Shown: positions 10,841 through 22,498, counted from the first letter of the stretch. The stretch is DNA of 64,000 nucleotides from Xanthomonas dyei (GCF_002939865.1 NZ_MDEE01000027.1:1-64000), one strand, 5' to 3'. The notes: generated from the letters alone by a model not told the origin. A program made the numbers and translations.

Positions 10841-13402
10841 GTGTTGAACAAGACTCCGCTCTGCCTGGCGATCACGCTGACGCTGGCAACCGCCGGCTGG
10901 GGCCCGCAGGCACAGGCGGCAGAGGCTGCTGCTGCATCCGGCGCAGCCAGCGGTGCGGCGGCCATCGATCTGGAGCGGCTGGAAGTGCGCCCGCAGCTGG
11001 AAGCGCAGGAGCGCGCAGTCGATCTCAAACGCGCGTCCGATGCGATCCAGGATGCAGTGGCCTCCGATGCGATGGGCCGTTACCCCGACAAGAATGTTGC
11101 AGAATCCTTGCAGCGCCTGCCCGGCGTCAGCGTCACCCGCGATCAGGGCGAAGGCCGCTTTGTGGTGATCCGCGGCCTGGATTCGTCGCTCAACAGCGTG
11201 ACCATCGACGGCATGAGCATGGGCACGCCCGAAGACGGCACGCGCTCGGCACCGCTGGATGTGATTCCGTCCGATTCCACCGAGCGCTTGAAAGTGGTGA
11301 AGTCGCCCACGCCGGACATGCCGGGCGATTCGATCGGCGGCGCCATCCAGGTGGAATCCACCTCTGCGTTCGATCGCGACGGGCGCACGCTGCGCGGTTC
11401 GATCGAAGGCAGCCATCAGTCGTTGTCGGGCAAGACCAGCCCCAAGGGCGCGTTCAATTACAGCGACATCTACAACGGCACCTTCGGTGTGGCGGTGGGT
11501 GTGAACTATCAGGACCGCGAGTTCGAATCGGACAACACCGAAGTGGCGTACGACAGCTTCGACGGTGGCGCTGCCGATGACCTGTTTGCCGGCGAAGTGC
11601 AGCGCCGCAAGTACTTCATCGAGCGCACCCGCATGGGCGCCAACCTCAATCTGGACTGGCGCCCGGATGCCGACAACCGTTACTACCTGCGCTCGCTGTA
11701 CAGCCGTTTCGACGATGCCGAAACGCGCCAGCGCACCATCTTCGGCCTGGCCGATGGGCAGGTAAGCGCCAACGGCGATGGCACCTACAACGTGGCCGAT
11801 CTACCGGCAGACAGCATCGCCAAGCGCGTGCGCTACCGCACCAAGAAGGAAGACAACACGGCGATCAGTTTCGGCGGCGAAAACCGCCTGAGCAGCGCCA
11901 CGCTCGATTACAAGGTGGGCTACACCAAGACCACCGAGCGGGTGAACGATGAGATGGAAGCGGGCTTCGACTACGACGGCGACGACCTGTCGGCTGCCGT
12001 GGATCAGCGCAGTGGCATCCCGCGGCTGGGTTTCTCCGATAACGGATGGCAGAGCAACCAGGACTTCGTGTTCGACCGCTTCGTGCTGGCGCCCAAGACG
12101 GTGGACGACAGCGAGCACAGCGCGCAGGTCAATGTGCGCTTCGACGGCGAACATTCCAGCCTGAAGATGGGTGTGCTCGGTCGCTGGCGCGAACGCGATG
12201 TGGACGTCAACGAACAGGAGCTGCGGCGCGGCCCGGCGATCGATCTGGGCAGCTGGACCACCGCCGCACCGGAGCACCGTGGCGGCACCTTGGGCGAAAG
12301 CATCGGCTCGGACGGCATGCGCCGCTACTGGCGGGCGTCGGGCGGTCTGTACAGCGCACGTCCGCAGGATGTGGGCGGCAATGTGCAGACCTCTCTGCAG
12401 GACGATTACATCGCGAGCGAAGACGTGTTCGCCACGTATGCGATGGGCACCTGGGATATCGGGGCGTTGCGCATGATTGCCGGCGTCCGCGTGGAGAACA
12501 CCCAGTTCAACGCCACCGGCAACCAGGTGGACGTGGCCGAAAACGGCCGCGCCGCCACGGTAACGCCGCGCCAAGCTTCCAGCAGCTACACCAATGTGTT
12601 GCCGGGCCTGCACCTGCGTTACGACAGCGGCAACGATTGGGTGTTGCGGTTTGCAGCCAACAAGACCTTGTCGCGTCCATCGTTCGGCGATGTGTCGCCA
12701 CGCGTGAGCATCAACCGCGGCGATGAAGACGTGAGCATCGGCAACCCGGACCTCAACCCGTATCGTTCCACCAATCTGGATCTGTCGTTCGAAAAATACA
12801 TCGGCAGCACCGGGCTGGTGTCGCTGGGCGTGTTCAACAAGTCGATCGACGATTACATCGTGCAGACCCTCAGCACCACCGATGCCGAATTTCCTGGCCT
12901 GCAGGTGACGCGCTCGATCAATGGCGACACCGCCAAGGTGCGCGGCGCCGAGTTCAATTGGCAGCAGACGCTGGATTTTCTGCCCGAAGGCTGGAACGGC
13001 GTGTTGGTCGGTGCCAGCGCTACCGCCCTGGACAGCGACTTCGACCCGGGCCTGAGCAATCGTGCCGGCGACGATTTCATGCTGCCGCGCTCGTCCAAGC
13101 GCATCTACAGCGGCCATCTGGGTTACGAAAAATACGGCTTCAGTGCGCGTGTGGCGGCGGTGTATCGCAGCGAATATCTGGACACCATCGGCCAGAGCCG
13201 CGCGTACGATATCTATGTCGCCCCGCACACCCAGCTGGATGTCAGCATGAGTTATCAGTTCAACAGCCACGTCAGCCTGTATCTGGAAGCGCAGAACCTG
13301 CTGGATGAACCCTTGGAGCTGTACCAGGGCGTGCCCTCGCGCACGCTGCAGAACGAAGAATACGGCCGCACCTATGCGCTGGGCCTGAAGGTGGCGCTGT
13401 GA
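10841..13402 (+). CDS. TonB-dependent outer membrane receptor (phytate-locus type)
   Basis: 853 residues. Energy-dependent uptake of a bound ligand across the outer membrane. The start is GTG at 10841 with GGGGAAG about 6 bases before it. A signal peptide (residues 1 to ~28, ending AQA) is followed by a probable TonB box (LERLEVRP, ~46) and a plug domain with ADAMGR-like ASDAMGRYPDKNVAESLQRL and VVIRGLDSSLNSVTIDGM. The rest is a 22-strand barrel ending in GRTYALGLKVAL. This is the Xanthomonas/Caulobacter-type receptor family. The stop overlaps the start of the phytase-like gene, so I infer the ligand is phytate or another phosphorylated compound. No N-terminal signalling (STN) domain is seen. 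Confidence 0.93.
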   Translation: MLNKTPLCLAITLTLATAGWGPQAQAAEAAAASGAASGAAAIDLERLEVRPQLEAQERAVDLKRASDAIQDAVASDAMGRYPDKNVAESLQRLPGVSVTRDQGEGRFVVIRGLDSSLNSVTIDGMSMGTPEDGTRSAPLDVIPSDSTERLKVVKSPTPDMPGDSIGGAIQVESTSAFDRDGRTLRGSIEGSHQSLSGKTSPKGAFNYSDIYNGTFGVAVGVNYQDREFESDNTEVAYDSFDGGAADDLFAGEVQRRKYFIERTRMGANLNLDWRPDADNRYYLRSLYSRFDDAETRQRTIFGLADGQVSANGDGTYNVADLPADSIAKRVRYRTKKEDNTAISFGGENRLSSATLDYKVGYTKTTERVNDEMEAGFDYDGDDLSAAVDQRSGIPRLGFSDNGWQSNQDFVFDRFVLAPKTVDDSEHSAQVNVRFDGEHSSLKMGVLGRWRERDVDVNEQELRRGPAIDLGSWTTAAPEHRGGTLGESIGSDGMRRYWRASGGLYSARPQDVGGNVQTSLQDDYIASEDVFATYAMGTWDIGALRMIAGVRVENTQFNATGNQVDVAENGRAATVTPRQASSSYTNVLPGLHLRYDSGNDWVLRFAANKTLSRPSFGDVSPRVSINRGDEDVSIGNPDLNPYRSTNLDLSFEKYIGSTGLVSLGVFNKSIDDYIVQTLSTTDAEFPGLQVTRSINGDTAKVRGAEFNWQQTLDFLPEGWNGVLVGASATALDSDFDPGLSNRAGDDFMLPRSSKRIYSGHLGYEKYGFSARVAAVYRSEYLDTIGQSRAYDIYVAPHTQLDVSMSYQFNSHVSLYLEAQNLLDEPLELYQGVPSRTLQNEEYGRTYALGLKVAL

Positions 13403-14520
13403 TGCGGACCGGCGTATTGCTGCATTCCACATTGCTTGCGAGCGCGTTGCTATTGGCAGGCTGCGCGACCAAGCCGGTCGACCGCGAGGCCGACGAAGCC
13501 CTGCTCACCGATCCCATGCTCAGCGAGGCGAAGGTGGCGCATGAAGTGGTGCCGGAAGCCTTCATCACCGCATTGACGCCGTCCGACAATCTGGATTCGC
13601 CGGCCAGCTGGATCGCGCCCGATGGCCGCCGCTGGGTGATCGCCACGTCCAAGGCCACGCATGCGCTGGTGGTATTCGATGGCGACAGCGGCAAGCGGCT
13701 GCGCGTGGTCGGCGGCAAGGGCAAGGCGCTGGGCAAGCTGGATCGGCCCAACGGGATTTCGGTGGTCGATGATCTGGTATTCGTGGTCGAGCGCGACAAC
13801 CGCCGCGTGCAGGTGTTTTCGCTGCCGGAGTTCAAACCGCTGACCGCGTTCGGCCAGGACGACCTGCGCGAGCCTTACGGAGTGTGGGTGCGCAAGCATG
13901 ACGGCGGTTACGAGGTGGTGGTCAGCGACAACTACATGTCGCCGGCCAACAAGGACCAACCGCCGCCGCTGGCCGAGCTGGGCCAACGCTTCCGTCGTTA
14001 TCAGTTGAATGCGGCAGGGCAGGGCTGGCAGTCACGGCTGACGCAGAGTTTTGGCGACACCACCGAAGCCGGTGCGGTGCGCATCGCCGAGTCGGTATTC
14101 GGCGATGAGGCCAATGCGCGGCTGCTGATTGCCGAAGAAGATGTGGCGGTGGGCACGCAGTTGCGCGAGTACGGCATGGATGGGCGCTATCGCGGGCGCG
14201 ACGTGGGCGCCGGGCTGTTCAAGGCGCAGGCCGAGGGGTTGACCTTGCTGCAGTGCGCCGATGGCAGCGGCTACTGGATCGCCACCGATCAGTTCAAGGA
14301 TCGCAGCGTGTTCCAGGTGTTCGATCGCAAGACGCTGGCGCACGTGGGCGCCTTCGCCGGCCGCGTCACCGCCAATACCGATGGCGTGTGGCTGGATCAA
14401 CGCGGCGATGCGCGCTTCCCCGGCGGCGTGTTCTACGCGCTGCACGATGACCAGGCGGTGGCCGCGTTCGATTGGCGCGACATCGCACGCACTCTGCGCC
14501 TGAAGGACTGCGCACCATGA
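13402..14520 (+). CDS. 3-phytase-like beta-propeller lipoprotein
   Basis: 372 residues. It belongs to the beta-propeller phytase (myo-inositol hexakisphosphate 3-phosphohydrolase) family: repeated blades with VVFDGDSGKRLRVVGG, NGISVVDDLVFVVERDNRRVQVF, EYGMDGRYRGRDV, AEGLTLLQCADGSGYWIATDQ and TANTDGVWLD. The ATG at 13402 overlaps the receptor stop (TGATG); a GTG one codon earlier is possible. The N-terminus is a lipoprotein signal with lipobox LLAGC (Cys21), so the enzyme is probably anchored in a membrane facing the periplasm or the outside. Calcium-dependent release of phosphate from phytate is expected from the family, not proven here. Confidence 0.85.
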   Translation: MRTGVLLHSTLLASALLLAGCATKPVDREADEALLTDPMLSEAKVAHEVVPEAFITALTPSDNLDSPASWIAPDGRRWVIATSKATHALVVFDGDSGKRLRVVGGKGKALGKLDRPNGISVVDDLVFVVERDNRRVQVFSLPEFKPLTAFGQDDLREPYGVWVRKHDGGYEVVVSDNYMSPANKDQPPPLAELGQRFRRYQLNAAGQGWQSRLTQSFGDTTEAGAVRIAESVFGDEANARLLIAEEDVAVGTQLREYGMDGRYRGRDVGAGLFKAQAEGLTLLQCADGSGYWIATDQFKDRSVFQVFDRKTLAHVGAFAGRVTANTDGVWLDQRGDARFPGGVFYALHDDQAVAAFDWRDIARTLRLKDCAP

Positions 14521-15896
14521 GCACCGCGCGTACCGCGTGCTACGCAGCGCTGTCGTTGATGGCACTTGCCGGCAGCCACGCGCTGGCCGCCGAGCGCACT
14601 GCCGAGCCGAATACGCAGGTGCCGGCCGGGTCCACCCATTACGTGGCCGACGGCTTCCCGGACCGCATTGTCGCCACGCCCGCGCAGGACGCTGCGACCG
14701 GTTTCGCGGTCGCCTGGCGCACCGATGCCAGCGTCGATCAGCCGTGGCTGGAGCTGGTGATCGCTGGCGATTCGCCCGACGTCGGCACGCCGCGGCGCAT
14801 CCGCGCCAGCACCGCCACGCTGAGCAGCGAAAATGGCAGCTCGCACCATCATCGCGCCGACATCGACGGCCTCAAGTCCGACACGCTGTACGCCTACCGT
14901 GTGCAGGGCCATGACACCTGGGGCGCGTGGAATCACTTCCGCACCGCGGCCACGGCGCAGACACCGCTGACGCTGCTGTATTTCGGCGACACCCAGAACA
15001 AGAATCTCAGCCTGGTGTCGCGGGTGATCCGCCAGGCCTGGCGCTCGGCGCCGGATGCGCGGCTGGCGCTGTTTGCCGGCGATCTGGTCAGCGGCAAGGA
15101 CGGCCAGGACGACAACGAATGGGCCGAGTGGTTCGAAGCCGGGCGCTGGTTGCTGGAAGGCACCGCAGTGGCGCCGGCACCGGGCAATCACGAGTACCAC
15201 GAAGAGGGCGATGAGACCCCGCAGGCCCCCCGCACCCTGGGCAGCCATTGGCCGGTAACCTTCGCGCTGCCGCGGAACGGGCCGTCGGCCACGGCGCGCA
15301 CCAGCTACTGGTTCGACTACCAGGGCGTGCGCATCGCCGTGCTCGATGGCACCTCGGTGCTGGACCTGGGCACCGGGCCGGCGCAGGCGCAATGGCTGGA
15401 CAAGGTGCTGGCCGACAATCCGCACCCCTGGTCGATCGTGCTGATCCATCAGCCGTTCTTTTCGCCGCGCGCCGATCGCGAGAACGAAAAATTGGTCGAG
15501 CAGGTCCTGCCGGTGATCCGCCGGCACAAGGTGGATCTGGTGCTGCAAGGGCATGACCACACCTACGGCCGGCGCGGCGACCAGGCCGGGCAGGCCACGC
15601 CGGTCTTCGTGGTGTCGGTCGCCGGGCCCAAGCAGTACCGGCTCTCGGACATGGCGCGCAAGACCATGCGCCCGGTGGGCGAAGACACCCAGCTGTATCA
15701 GGTGCTGCGCATCGACAACCAGCAGTTGGTCTACGAATCGCGCACCGCCACCGGCCGCCTGTACGACGCGTTCGAACTGCAGCGCGACGCGCACGGCGCC
15801 AAGCGACTGATCGAGCACGAGCAAGGGCGCATCGCGCCACGCGATTGCCCGCGCAACGCCACGCTCAAGGGCCGTGCGGACCGTTGCTGGGAGTGA
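14517..15896 (+). CDS. Purple-acid-phosphatase-like metallophosphoesterase
   Basis: 459 residues, exported (signal peptide 1 to ~24, ending HALAA). An N-terminal fibronectin/PAP-N domain (~45-145, with HHHRADIDGLKSDTLYAYRV) precedes a calcineurin-type phosphoesterase domain. The metal-binding motifs are all visible: LYFGDTQ, FAGDLVSG, PGNHEYH, LIHQPFFS and LQGHDHTYGR. The start ATG overlaps the phytase-like stop by four bases, so the three genes 10841-15896 form one translationally coupled operon. Likely role: removal of phosphate from inositol phosphates or other organic phosphates after the phytase step. Confidence 0.92.
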   Translation: MSTARTACYAALSLMALAGSHALAAERTAEPNTQVPAGSTHYVADGFPDRIVATPAQDAATGFAVAWRTDASVDQPWLELVIAGDSPDVGTPRRIRASTATLSSENGSSHHHRADIDGLKSDTLYAYRVQGHDTWGAWNHFRTAATAQTPLTLLYFGDTQNKNLSLVSRVIRQAWRSAPDARLALFAGDLVSGKDGQDDNEWAEWFEAGRWLLEGTAVAPAPGNHEYHEEGDETPQAPRTLGSHWPVTFALPRNGPSATARTSYWFDYQGVRIAVLDGTSVLDLGTGPAQAQWLDKVLADNPHPWSIVLIHQPFFSPRADRENEKLVEQVLPVIRRHKVDLVLQGHDHTYGRRGDQAGQATPVFVVSVAGPKQYRLSDMARKTMRPVGEDTQLYQVLRIDNQQLVYESRTATGRLYDAFELQRDAHGAKRLIEHEQGRIAPRDCPRNATLKGRADRCWE

Positions 15897-16289
15897 GCCG
15901 GGCAGGGCGCAAGAACGGGGGATGACGCATAGCGGTTGCGCAATCTCGAAGATGGCGCAGCTGCCCCGACGACGTGCAAGGCGTGGATGCCGCATCTCTG
16001 CATCTTGCACGTGTTTGAAGGAGTGTTGCTGCAACAGCTGTTGCGACAACTATGACAAGACGGCGAAAGGTTGAATCAGCGATTCAATATGATTTATCCG
16101 TCGTTTCAAAACTTCGCAAAGCCATAGGTTTTATAGATGAAGTGTAGGTTGGATTATTAGGTAATGTGAATTACATCACGTCGATACTGCGACTACGTTT
16201 GCTGCGGCCAAGTCGCCGACCGAGTACCCCGATTCGATGCGGTGCTGCGGTGACGGCTCTGGCTCCCCCAGCCCACCGAGTCGCCCCCC
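15897..16289 (+). other. Intergenic region with an AT-rich block
   Basis: 393 bases without a supported gene. The stretch 16074-16190 is much more AT-rich than its surroundings and probably holds the promoter of the glycosyltransferase gene. No clear terminator hairpin is seen after the phosphatase gene. Confidence 0.5.
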
Positions 16290-16997
16290 ATGATTCCCCA
16301 ACTCATTCACCTCACCGCACCCACCAAGCAACTGCTGTGGGAGGAGCGCCGGGTTTGCGATCGCTTGCAGCGTCTGTTGCCCGGATGGACCTGTCACGTC
16401 TGGGACGATGCCGACAACTCTGAACTGATGCGGCGTGCGTTTCCCCAGTTTGCCGAGCGCTACGAGCGCATCCGTTTTGGCGTGATGAAAGCGGACATCG
16501 CGCGCTGTGCGTACATGCACGCGCATGGCGGTTTCTACTTCGACACCGACTACAAGCTGCTGCGTCCGCTCGGTGCGGACGTGCTGTCGCAGCAATGCGT
16601 GCTGCCCATCGAGGAAGGCGCGCCCGGCAACGACGACTTCAAGATCGGCAATGCCGTCTTTGGCTCCGAAGCGGGGCATCCGTTCTGGGGCGCGTTCATC
16701 GCGCACATTTTCAACGTGCATGCACCGGAAACGCTGGAAGACCATCGCGAGATTCCGATGATCTCCGGCCCGCGCGGACTCACCCGCTTCTACAACGCAC
16801 ATGGGGCGCGGTTCGCCGGCATCGTGTTCCCGCCGCGCAACGCTTTCCATCCGGATCGCACCTGGTTCGGGCTTGGCCATCGTGGCGGCCAGATCGCCGT
16901 CGGCTCGCACTTGTGCTGGGCGTCGTGGCGCGGCAAATCGCCACACCGTGCGGTGACCAATTATCTGCGCCGCAAGTTGAGTGCGGTGCCGATCTGA
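16290..16997 (+). CDS. DXD-type glycosyltransferase (Gly_transf_sug family)
   Basis: 235 residues. A cytosolic sugar transferase of the OCH1/capsular family fold: N-terminus IPQLIHLTAPTKQLLWEE, then MKADIARCAYMHAHGGFYFDTDYK, where Asp85-Thr86-Asp87 is the DXD motif that binds the nucleotide-sugar metal. The C-terminal HLCWASWRGK resembles the conserved His/Trp end of the family. The start ATG at 16290 has only a weak Shine-Dalgarno. It stands alone, with no polysaccharide gene beside it, so the acceptor (LPS, EPS or a small molecule) is unknown. An AT-rich upstream block hints at separate acquisition. Confidence 0.82.
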   Translation: MIPQLIHLTAPTKQLLWEERRVCDRLQRLLPGWTCHVWDDADNSELMRRAFPQFAERYERIRFGVMKADIARCAYMHAHGGFYFDTDYKLLRPLGADVLSQQCVLPIEEGAPGNDDFKIGNAVFGSEAGHPFWGAFIAHIFNVHAPETLEDHREIPMISGPRGLTRFYNAHGARFAGIVFPPRNAFHPDRTWFGLGHRGGQIAVGSHLCWASWRGKSPHRAVTNYLRRKLSAVPI

Positions 16998-17339
16998 TCC
17001 GCGCTTGGATTGTGGTGACACGGCCATCGACACGGGCGAAGGCGGCGCAGGTCGAGGTTGTGCAGCCGGTCCGCACAGCACGTTGCTAGCGATTCATGCA
17101 AGCGAACGCTTGCACGCCAGATTGGCTTCGCATTGCGCCTTGCAGTTGTTGTGCGAGGGGCGATGGATGGCATGAGAGGCGGGCTTGGCCACCGCCTTGC
17201 ATCTGCTTGAACGCGGTCGATGCCTTGCGCAACGACCGCCGGTGCCGACCAAGCTGCCAAACCGAACAGCCCGTCGCAGGCGGCAACTCCAATGATGCAT
17301 CGGCTGCACTCGCGCAGCCGATGCATCGCCCGGCGCGGA
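16998..17339. other. Convergent intergenic region
   Basis: 342 bases between the convergent glycosyltransferase and aminotransferase genes. No gene, clear terminator or repeat family was recognised. Short GC-rich inverted repeats occur around 17300-17335 (CGGCTGCACTCGCGCAGCCG) and may serve as a weak terminator. Confidence 0.4.
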
Positions 17340-18836
17340 TCAGGCGGCCTCGGCCTGCACCTGGCGCGGGCCTTCCTTCAATGCGCGTGCGATCAGACCG
17401 ACCAGCAGATCCAGTTCGTCTTCGTCCATCGCAAAGTGGGGTGTGAAGCGCAGCGAGTTCTCGCCGCCGTGGATCACATTGACGCCGCGATGGCGCAACC
17501 ACTCTTCTGTGGAGCCAGCCCCGTAGCACTTGAACTGCGGCGCCAGTTCGCAGGAAAACAGCAGCCCGGTGCCTTGCACCTTGGTGATCAGACCGCCCAG
17601 TTCGGACTGCAGCGCCTGCAGCTTGGCAATCGCCTGTGCGCCGCGGGTGCGGATGTTGTCGCGCACTGCAGGCGTGAACAACGCCAGCGTGGCGCAGGCG
17701 ACATCGAGCGCGCGCGGGTTGGTGGTCATGGTGTTGCCGTAGGTGCCCTTGCGGTAGACCTGCGCGGCGTGCTCGGTCACCGCCAGCACCGACAACGGGT
17801 ACTGGGCGGCATTGAGTGCCTTGGAATAGGTTTCCAGATCCGGCGGGTCGAGCTGCTCGAAGCCGGGGTAGTCCACCACTGACAGCACGCCGTGCGCGCG
17901 CAGGCCGGCCTGGATGGAATCCACCAGCAGCAGGCTGCCGTGCGAACGGGTGAGCGCGCGTGCGGCGGCGTAGAACTCGGCCGGCAGCGCACGCCCCGGG
18001 TCGCCTTCGCCCATTACCGGTTCCAGGAATACCGCTTCGATAAACCAGTGGTTGCGCACGGCTTCTTCGAAGGCGCGCTCCAGGGCGGCCACGTCGTAGG
18101 GCGCGATCGCAATCACCGAATCTTCGTCGCGGTAGCTGGCCAGATACTTGTTGTAGGTCTTGCGGCTGGAATCCGAATACAGCCCCGGTCGGTCGGTGCG
18201 GCCATGGAAGCTGCCCTTGACCACCAGGCGCTTGATGGTGGCCCCGGCATGCCGCGCGCCCGGGTCGGTGTGCAGCTTGGCGTTGGTATCGACGATGCGC
18301 GCGGCCAGGCCCACCGCTTCGGAGCCGGAGTTGAGACACATGAAACGGGCGAACGAGCAGCCGCCGCGGGTGTGACCGATCTCGGCGCGCAGTGCGCGGT
18401 CCAACCGGCGCTGCGCCAGGCTGGGGGTCATCACATTGGCCATCACCTGCGGGCGCGCCATCGCCTCCAGCACCGGCGCGGGGGTGTGGCCGAAGCCCAG
18501 CATGCCGTAGCCGCCGGCGTCGTAGAGCACCGCGCCCTTGAGCGTGATCACCCACGGCCCACGCGCAGCCAGCGCCACGTAAGGCGTCACCGCATCGTCG
18601 GCGTAGAAGTTGATGAAGCCGTCCTGCACGGCGGCGATCTGGTCGCCTTCGTCCAGATCGAGCAGGTCGGCAGCGTCATCGCGCACCTGCGCGTATTCGG
18701 CGGCGGCGGCGTTGATGGCGTGGGCCAGATCCGGGTGGTTGGCGGCCAGACGCACGATGGCGGCATCGTCCAGGCCATCGGTCAGGCGGCGGCCGGCGTG
18801 GGCACGCAGCGGGGCGAGCGGGGCGAGGACGGACAT
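17340..18836 (-). CDS. PLP class III aminotransferase, atypical
   Basis: 498 residues. The fold-type I class III aminotransferase core is clear: FMCLNSGSEAVGLAARI near 175, the loop VKGSFHGRTDRPG near 212, and SKALNAAQYPLSV with the expected PLP Lys at about 339. The Asp that holds the pyridine N lies in DSIQAG, where the usual DE(V/I)Q has Ser in place of Glu. An N-terminal extension of about 80 residues precedes the fold. The nearest class I can suggest is omega-amino-acid (lysine/ornithine-type) transaminases; the substrate is not readable. It is divergent from an Lrp/AsnC gene, a common arrangement for an amino-acid catabolic enzyme and its effector-sensing regulator. Confidence 0.8.
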   Translation of the reverse strand: MSVLAPLAPLRAHAGRRLTDGLDDAAIVRLAANHPDLAHAINAAAAEYAQVRDDAADLLDLDEGDQIAAVQDGFINFYADDAVTPYVALAARGPWVITLKGAVLYDAGGYGMLGFGHTPAPVLEAMARPQVMANVMTPSLAQRRLDRALRAEIGHTRGGCSFARFMCLNSGSEAVGLAARIVDTNAKLHTDPGARHAGATIKRLVVKGSFHGRTDRPGLYSDSSRKTYNKYLASYRDEDSVIAIAPYDVAALERAFEEAVRNHWFIEAVFLEPVMGEGDPGRALPAEFYAAARALTRSHGSLLLVDSIQAGLRAHGVLSVVDYPGFEQLDPPDLETYSKALNAAQYPLSVLAVTEHAAQVYRKGTYGNTMTTNPRALDVACATLALFTPAVRDNIRTRGAQAIAKLQALQSELGGLITKVQGTGLLFSCELAPQFKCYGAGSTEEWLRHRGVNVIHGGENSLRFTPHFAMDEDELDLLVGLIARALKEGPRQVQAEAA

Positions 18837-18946
18837 GGCGCATCTCCTGCATTGACGTTGTCCTTCCTATTATCGGCAGACGATCGGCGTTTGGCAGCGT
18901 GAATTTAGGCGTGATGTACGGTATTTTCGTCGATTCGCCGAACCGG

Positions 18947-19387
18947 ATGCGCATTGTGAAGATCACCCCGTCCGACGAACGCCTGTTGTCGCTGCTACGC
19001 GAGGACGCGCGCGCGTCCACTGCCCAGATCGCGCGCCGGCTCGGCTTGTCGCGCACCACGGTGCAAAGCCGCATCGAAAAGCTCGAACGCGATGGCGTGA
19101 TCAGCGGCTACACCGTGCGCACCCACGACGACTACGAACAGGGCCGCATCCGCGCGCACATCCTGATCACCGTGCTGCCCAAGAAGATGCCGGCCGTGGT
19201 CAAGGCCTTGCGCGACATCGCCGAGGTGCGCCTGCTGCACTCGGTCAGCGGCGCCTACGACCTGATTGCGCTGGGCGTGGTCGGCGGCGTCAACGAGATG
19301 GACGTGCTCACCGATGCGATCGGCGCGATCGACGGGGTGGAGCGCACCACGACCTCGATCATCCTGTCGACCAAGTTCGAGCGGTGA
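18947..19387 (+). CDS. Lrp/AsnC family transcriptional regulator
   Basis: 146 residues. An N-terminal winged helix-turn-helix (DERLLSLLREDARASTAQIARRLG, then SRTTVQSRIEKLERDGVI) and a C-terminal RAM ligand-binding domain (ILITVLPKKMPAVVKAL to IILSTKF). The ATG at 18947 gives a normal length; an ATG at 18914 in frame would add 11 residues and neither has a strong Shine-Dalgarno. Divergent from the class III aminotransferase with a ~110-bp shared promoter, so it probably controls that gene in response to an amino acid. Confidence 0.9.
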   Translation: MRIVKITPSDERLLSLLREDARASTAQIARRLGLSRTTVQSRIEKLERDGVISGYTVRTHDDYEQGRIRAHILITVLPKKMPAVVKALRDIAEVRLLHSVSGAYDLIALGVVGGVNEMDVLTDAIGAIDGVERTTTSIILSTKFER

Positions 19388-19714
19388 ATGGGGAATCGGG
19401 AATCGGGAATCGCAAAAGCGGGCTGGCTTGTGTCGTCCGCGTTCCGGCCTGCTGATCCTACTCTCCGGCCTGCTGATCCTACTCTTACGAACCCCCAATC
19501 CCGAATCTCCACTCCCGGCCGCCCAAGCCGAGTCTGTCGATGATGTTGGAGCGGTGAGGGGCGGGGAATCGGAATTGGGAATCGTGAGAGCTTGATCCGG
19601 TGACCGGAACTTATGTCGCGCAGACAAGCCCGCTTTTACGATTCCCCATTCCCGACTCTCCATTCCCGGCCGCAGTTACAATGTCTGACTACTCAGCCAA
19701 CATATCCTGCGGCC
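19388..19714. repeat. GGGAATCG-type repeat cluster and 21-bp tandem duplication
   Basis: This gap holds an inverted pair: 19388-19432 (GGGAATCGGGAATCGGGAAT, then CGCAAAAGCGGGCT) mirrors 19618-19669 (AAGCCCGCTTTTACG, then ATTCCCCATTCCCGACTCTC). A partial direct copy lies at 19563-19583. Between them, a 21-bp unit starting CCGGCCTGCTGATCCTAC is repeated exactly twice at 19444-19485. The same family recurs after queA at 20756-20858. It looks like a small palindromic mobile repeat; no coding capacity. Confidence 0.75.
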
Positions 19715-22011
<2,297 letters not shown>

Positions 22012-22144
22012 GCCCTGCCGTCCGTGCCCTTGGCGCGGACGGGGTGGAACCCGCGTGGCATAATTCCCGGCTGTTCCGCTCTGGCGGTACCTGAATAGCG
22101 AGTGGGCCCGTCGGGCGCGCTGGCACCAAACTAGGATGCACTGA

Positions 22145-22498
22145 ATGAATTTGCTCGATTTCCTGATCCCGGTCGCCCAGGCGCAAGCCACCGGTGGCGC
22201 GCCGGCCGCCGGCCCGATGGGGAGCCTGTCCACCTTCGCGCTGCCGATCATCCTGATCGCTGTCATGTACTTTTTGATGATCCGCCCGCAGATGAAGCGT
22301 CAGAAGGAGCACAAGTCGCTGCTGGACAAGCTGGCACGCGGCGATGAAGTCATCACCTCCGGCGGCGTCGCCGGCGTGATCACCGACATCGGCGACAACT
22401 TCATCACCGTGGAAGTGGCCGACAACGTCCGCATCCGTGTGCAGAAGAGCGCCGTGGGCCATGTACTGCCGAAGGGCACGCTCAAGTCCGCCAGCTGA
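22145..22498 (+). CDS. yajC: Preprotein translocase accessory subunit YajC
   Basis: 117 residues, one membrane segment (STFALPIILIAVMYFLMIRP, ~29-48) followed by the conserved QMKRQKEHKSLLDKLARGDE and a cytosolic SH3-like domain (VITSGGVAGVITDIGDNFI). It binds SecDF next to the SecYEG channel. Slightly longer at the N-terminus than E. coli YajC (110). Lies between tgt and secD as in most proteobacteria. Confidence 0.96.
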   Translation: MNLLDFLIPVAQAQATGGAPAAGPMGSLSTFALPIILIAVMYFLMIRPQMKRQKEHKSLLDKLARGDEVITSGGVAGVITDIGDNFITVEVADNVRIRVQKSAVGHVLPKGTLKSAS

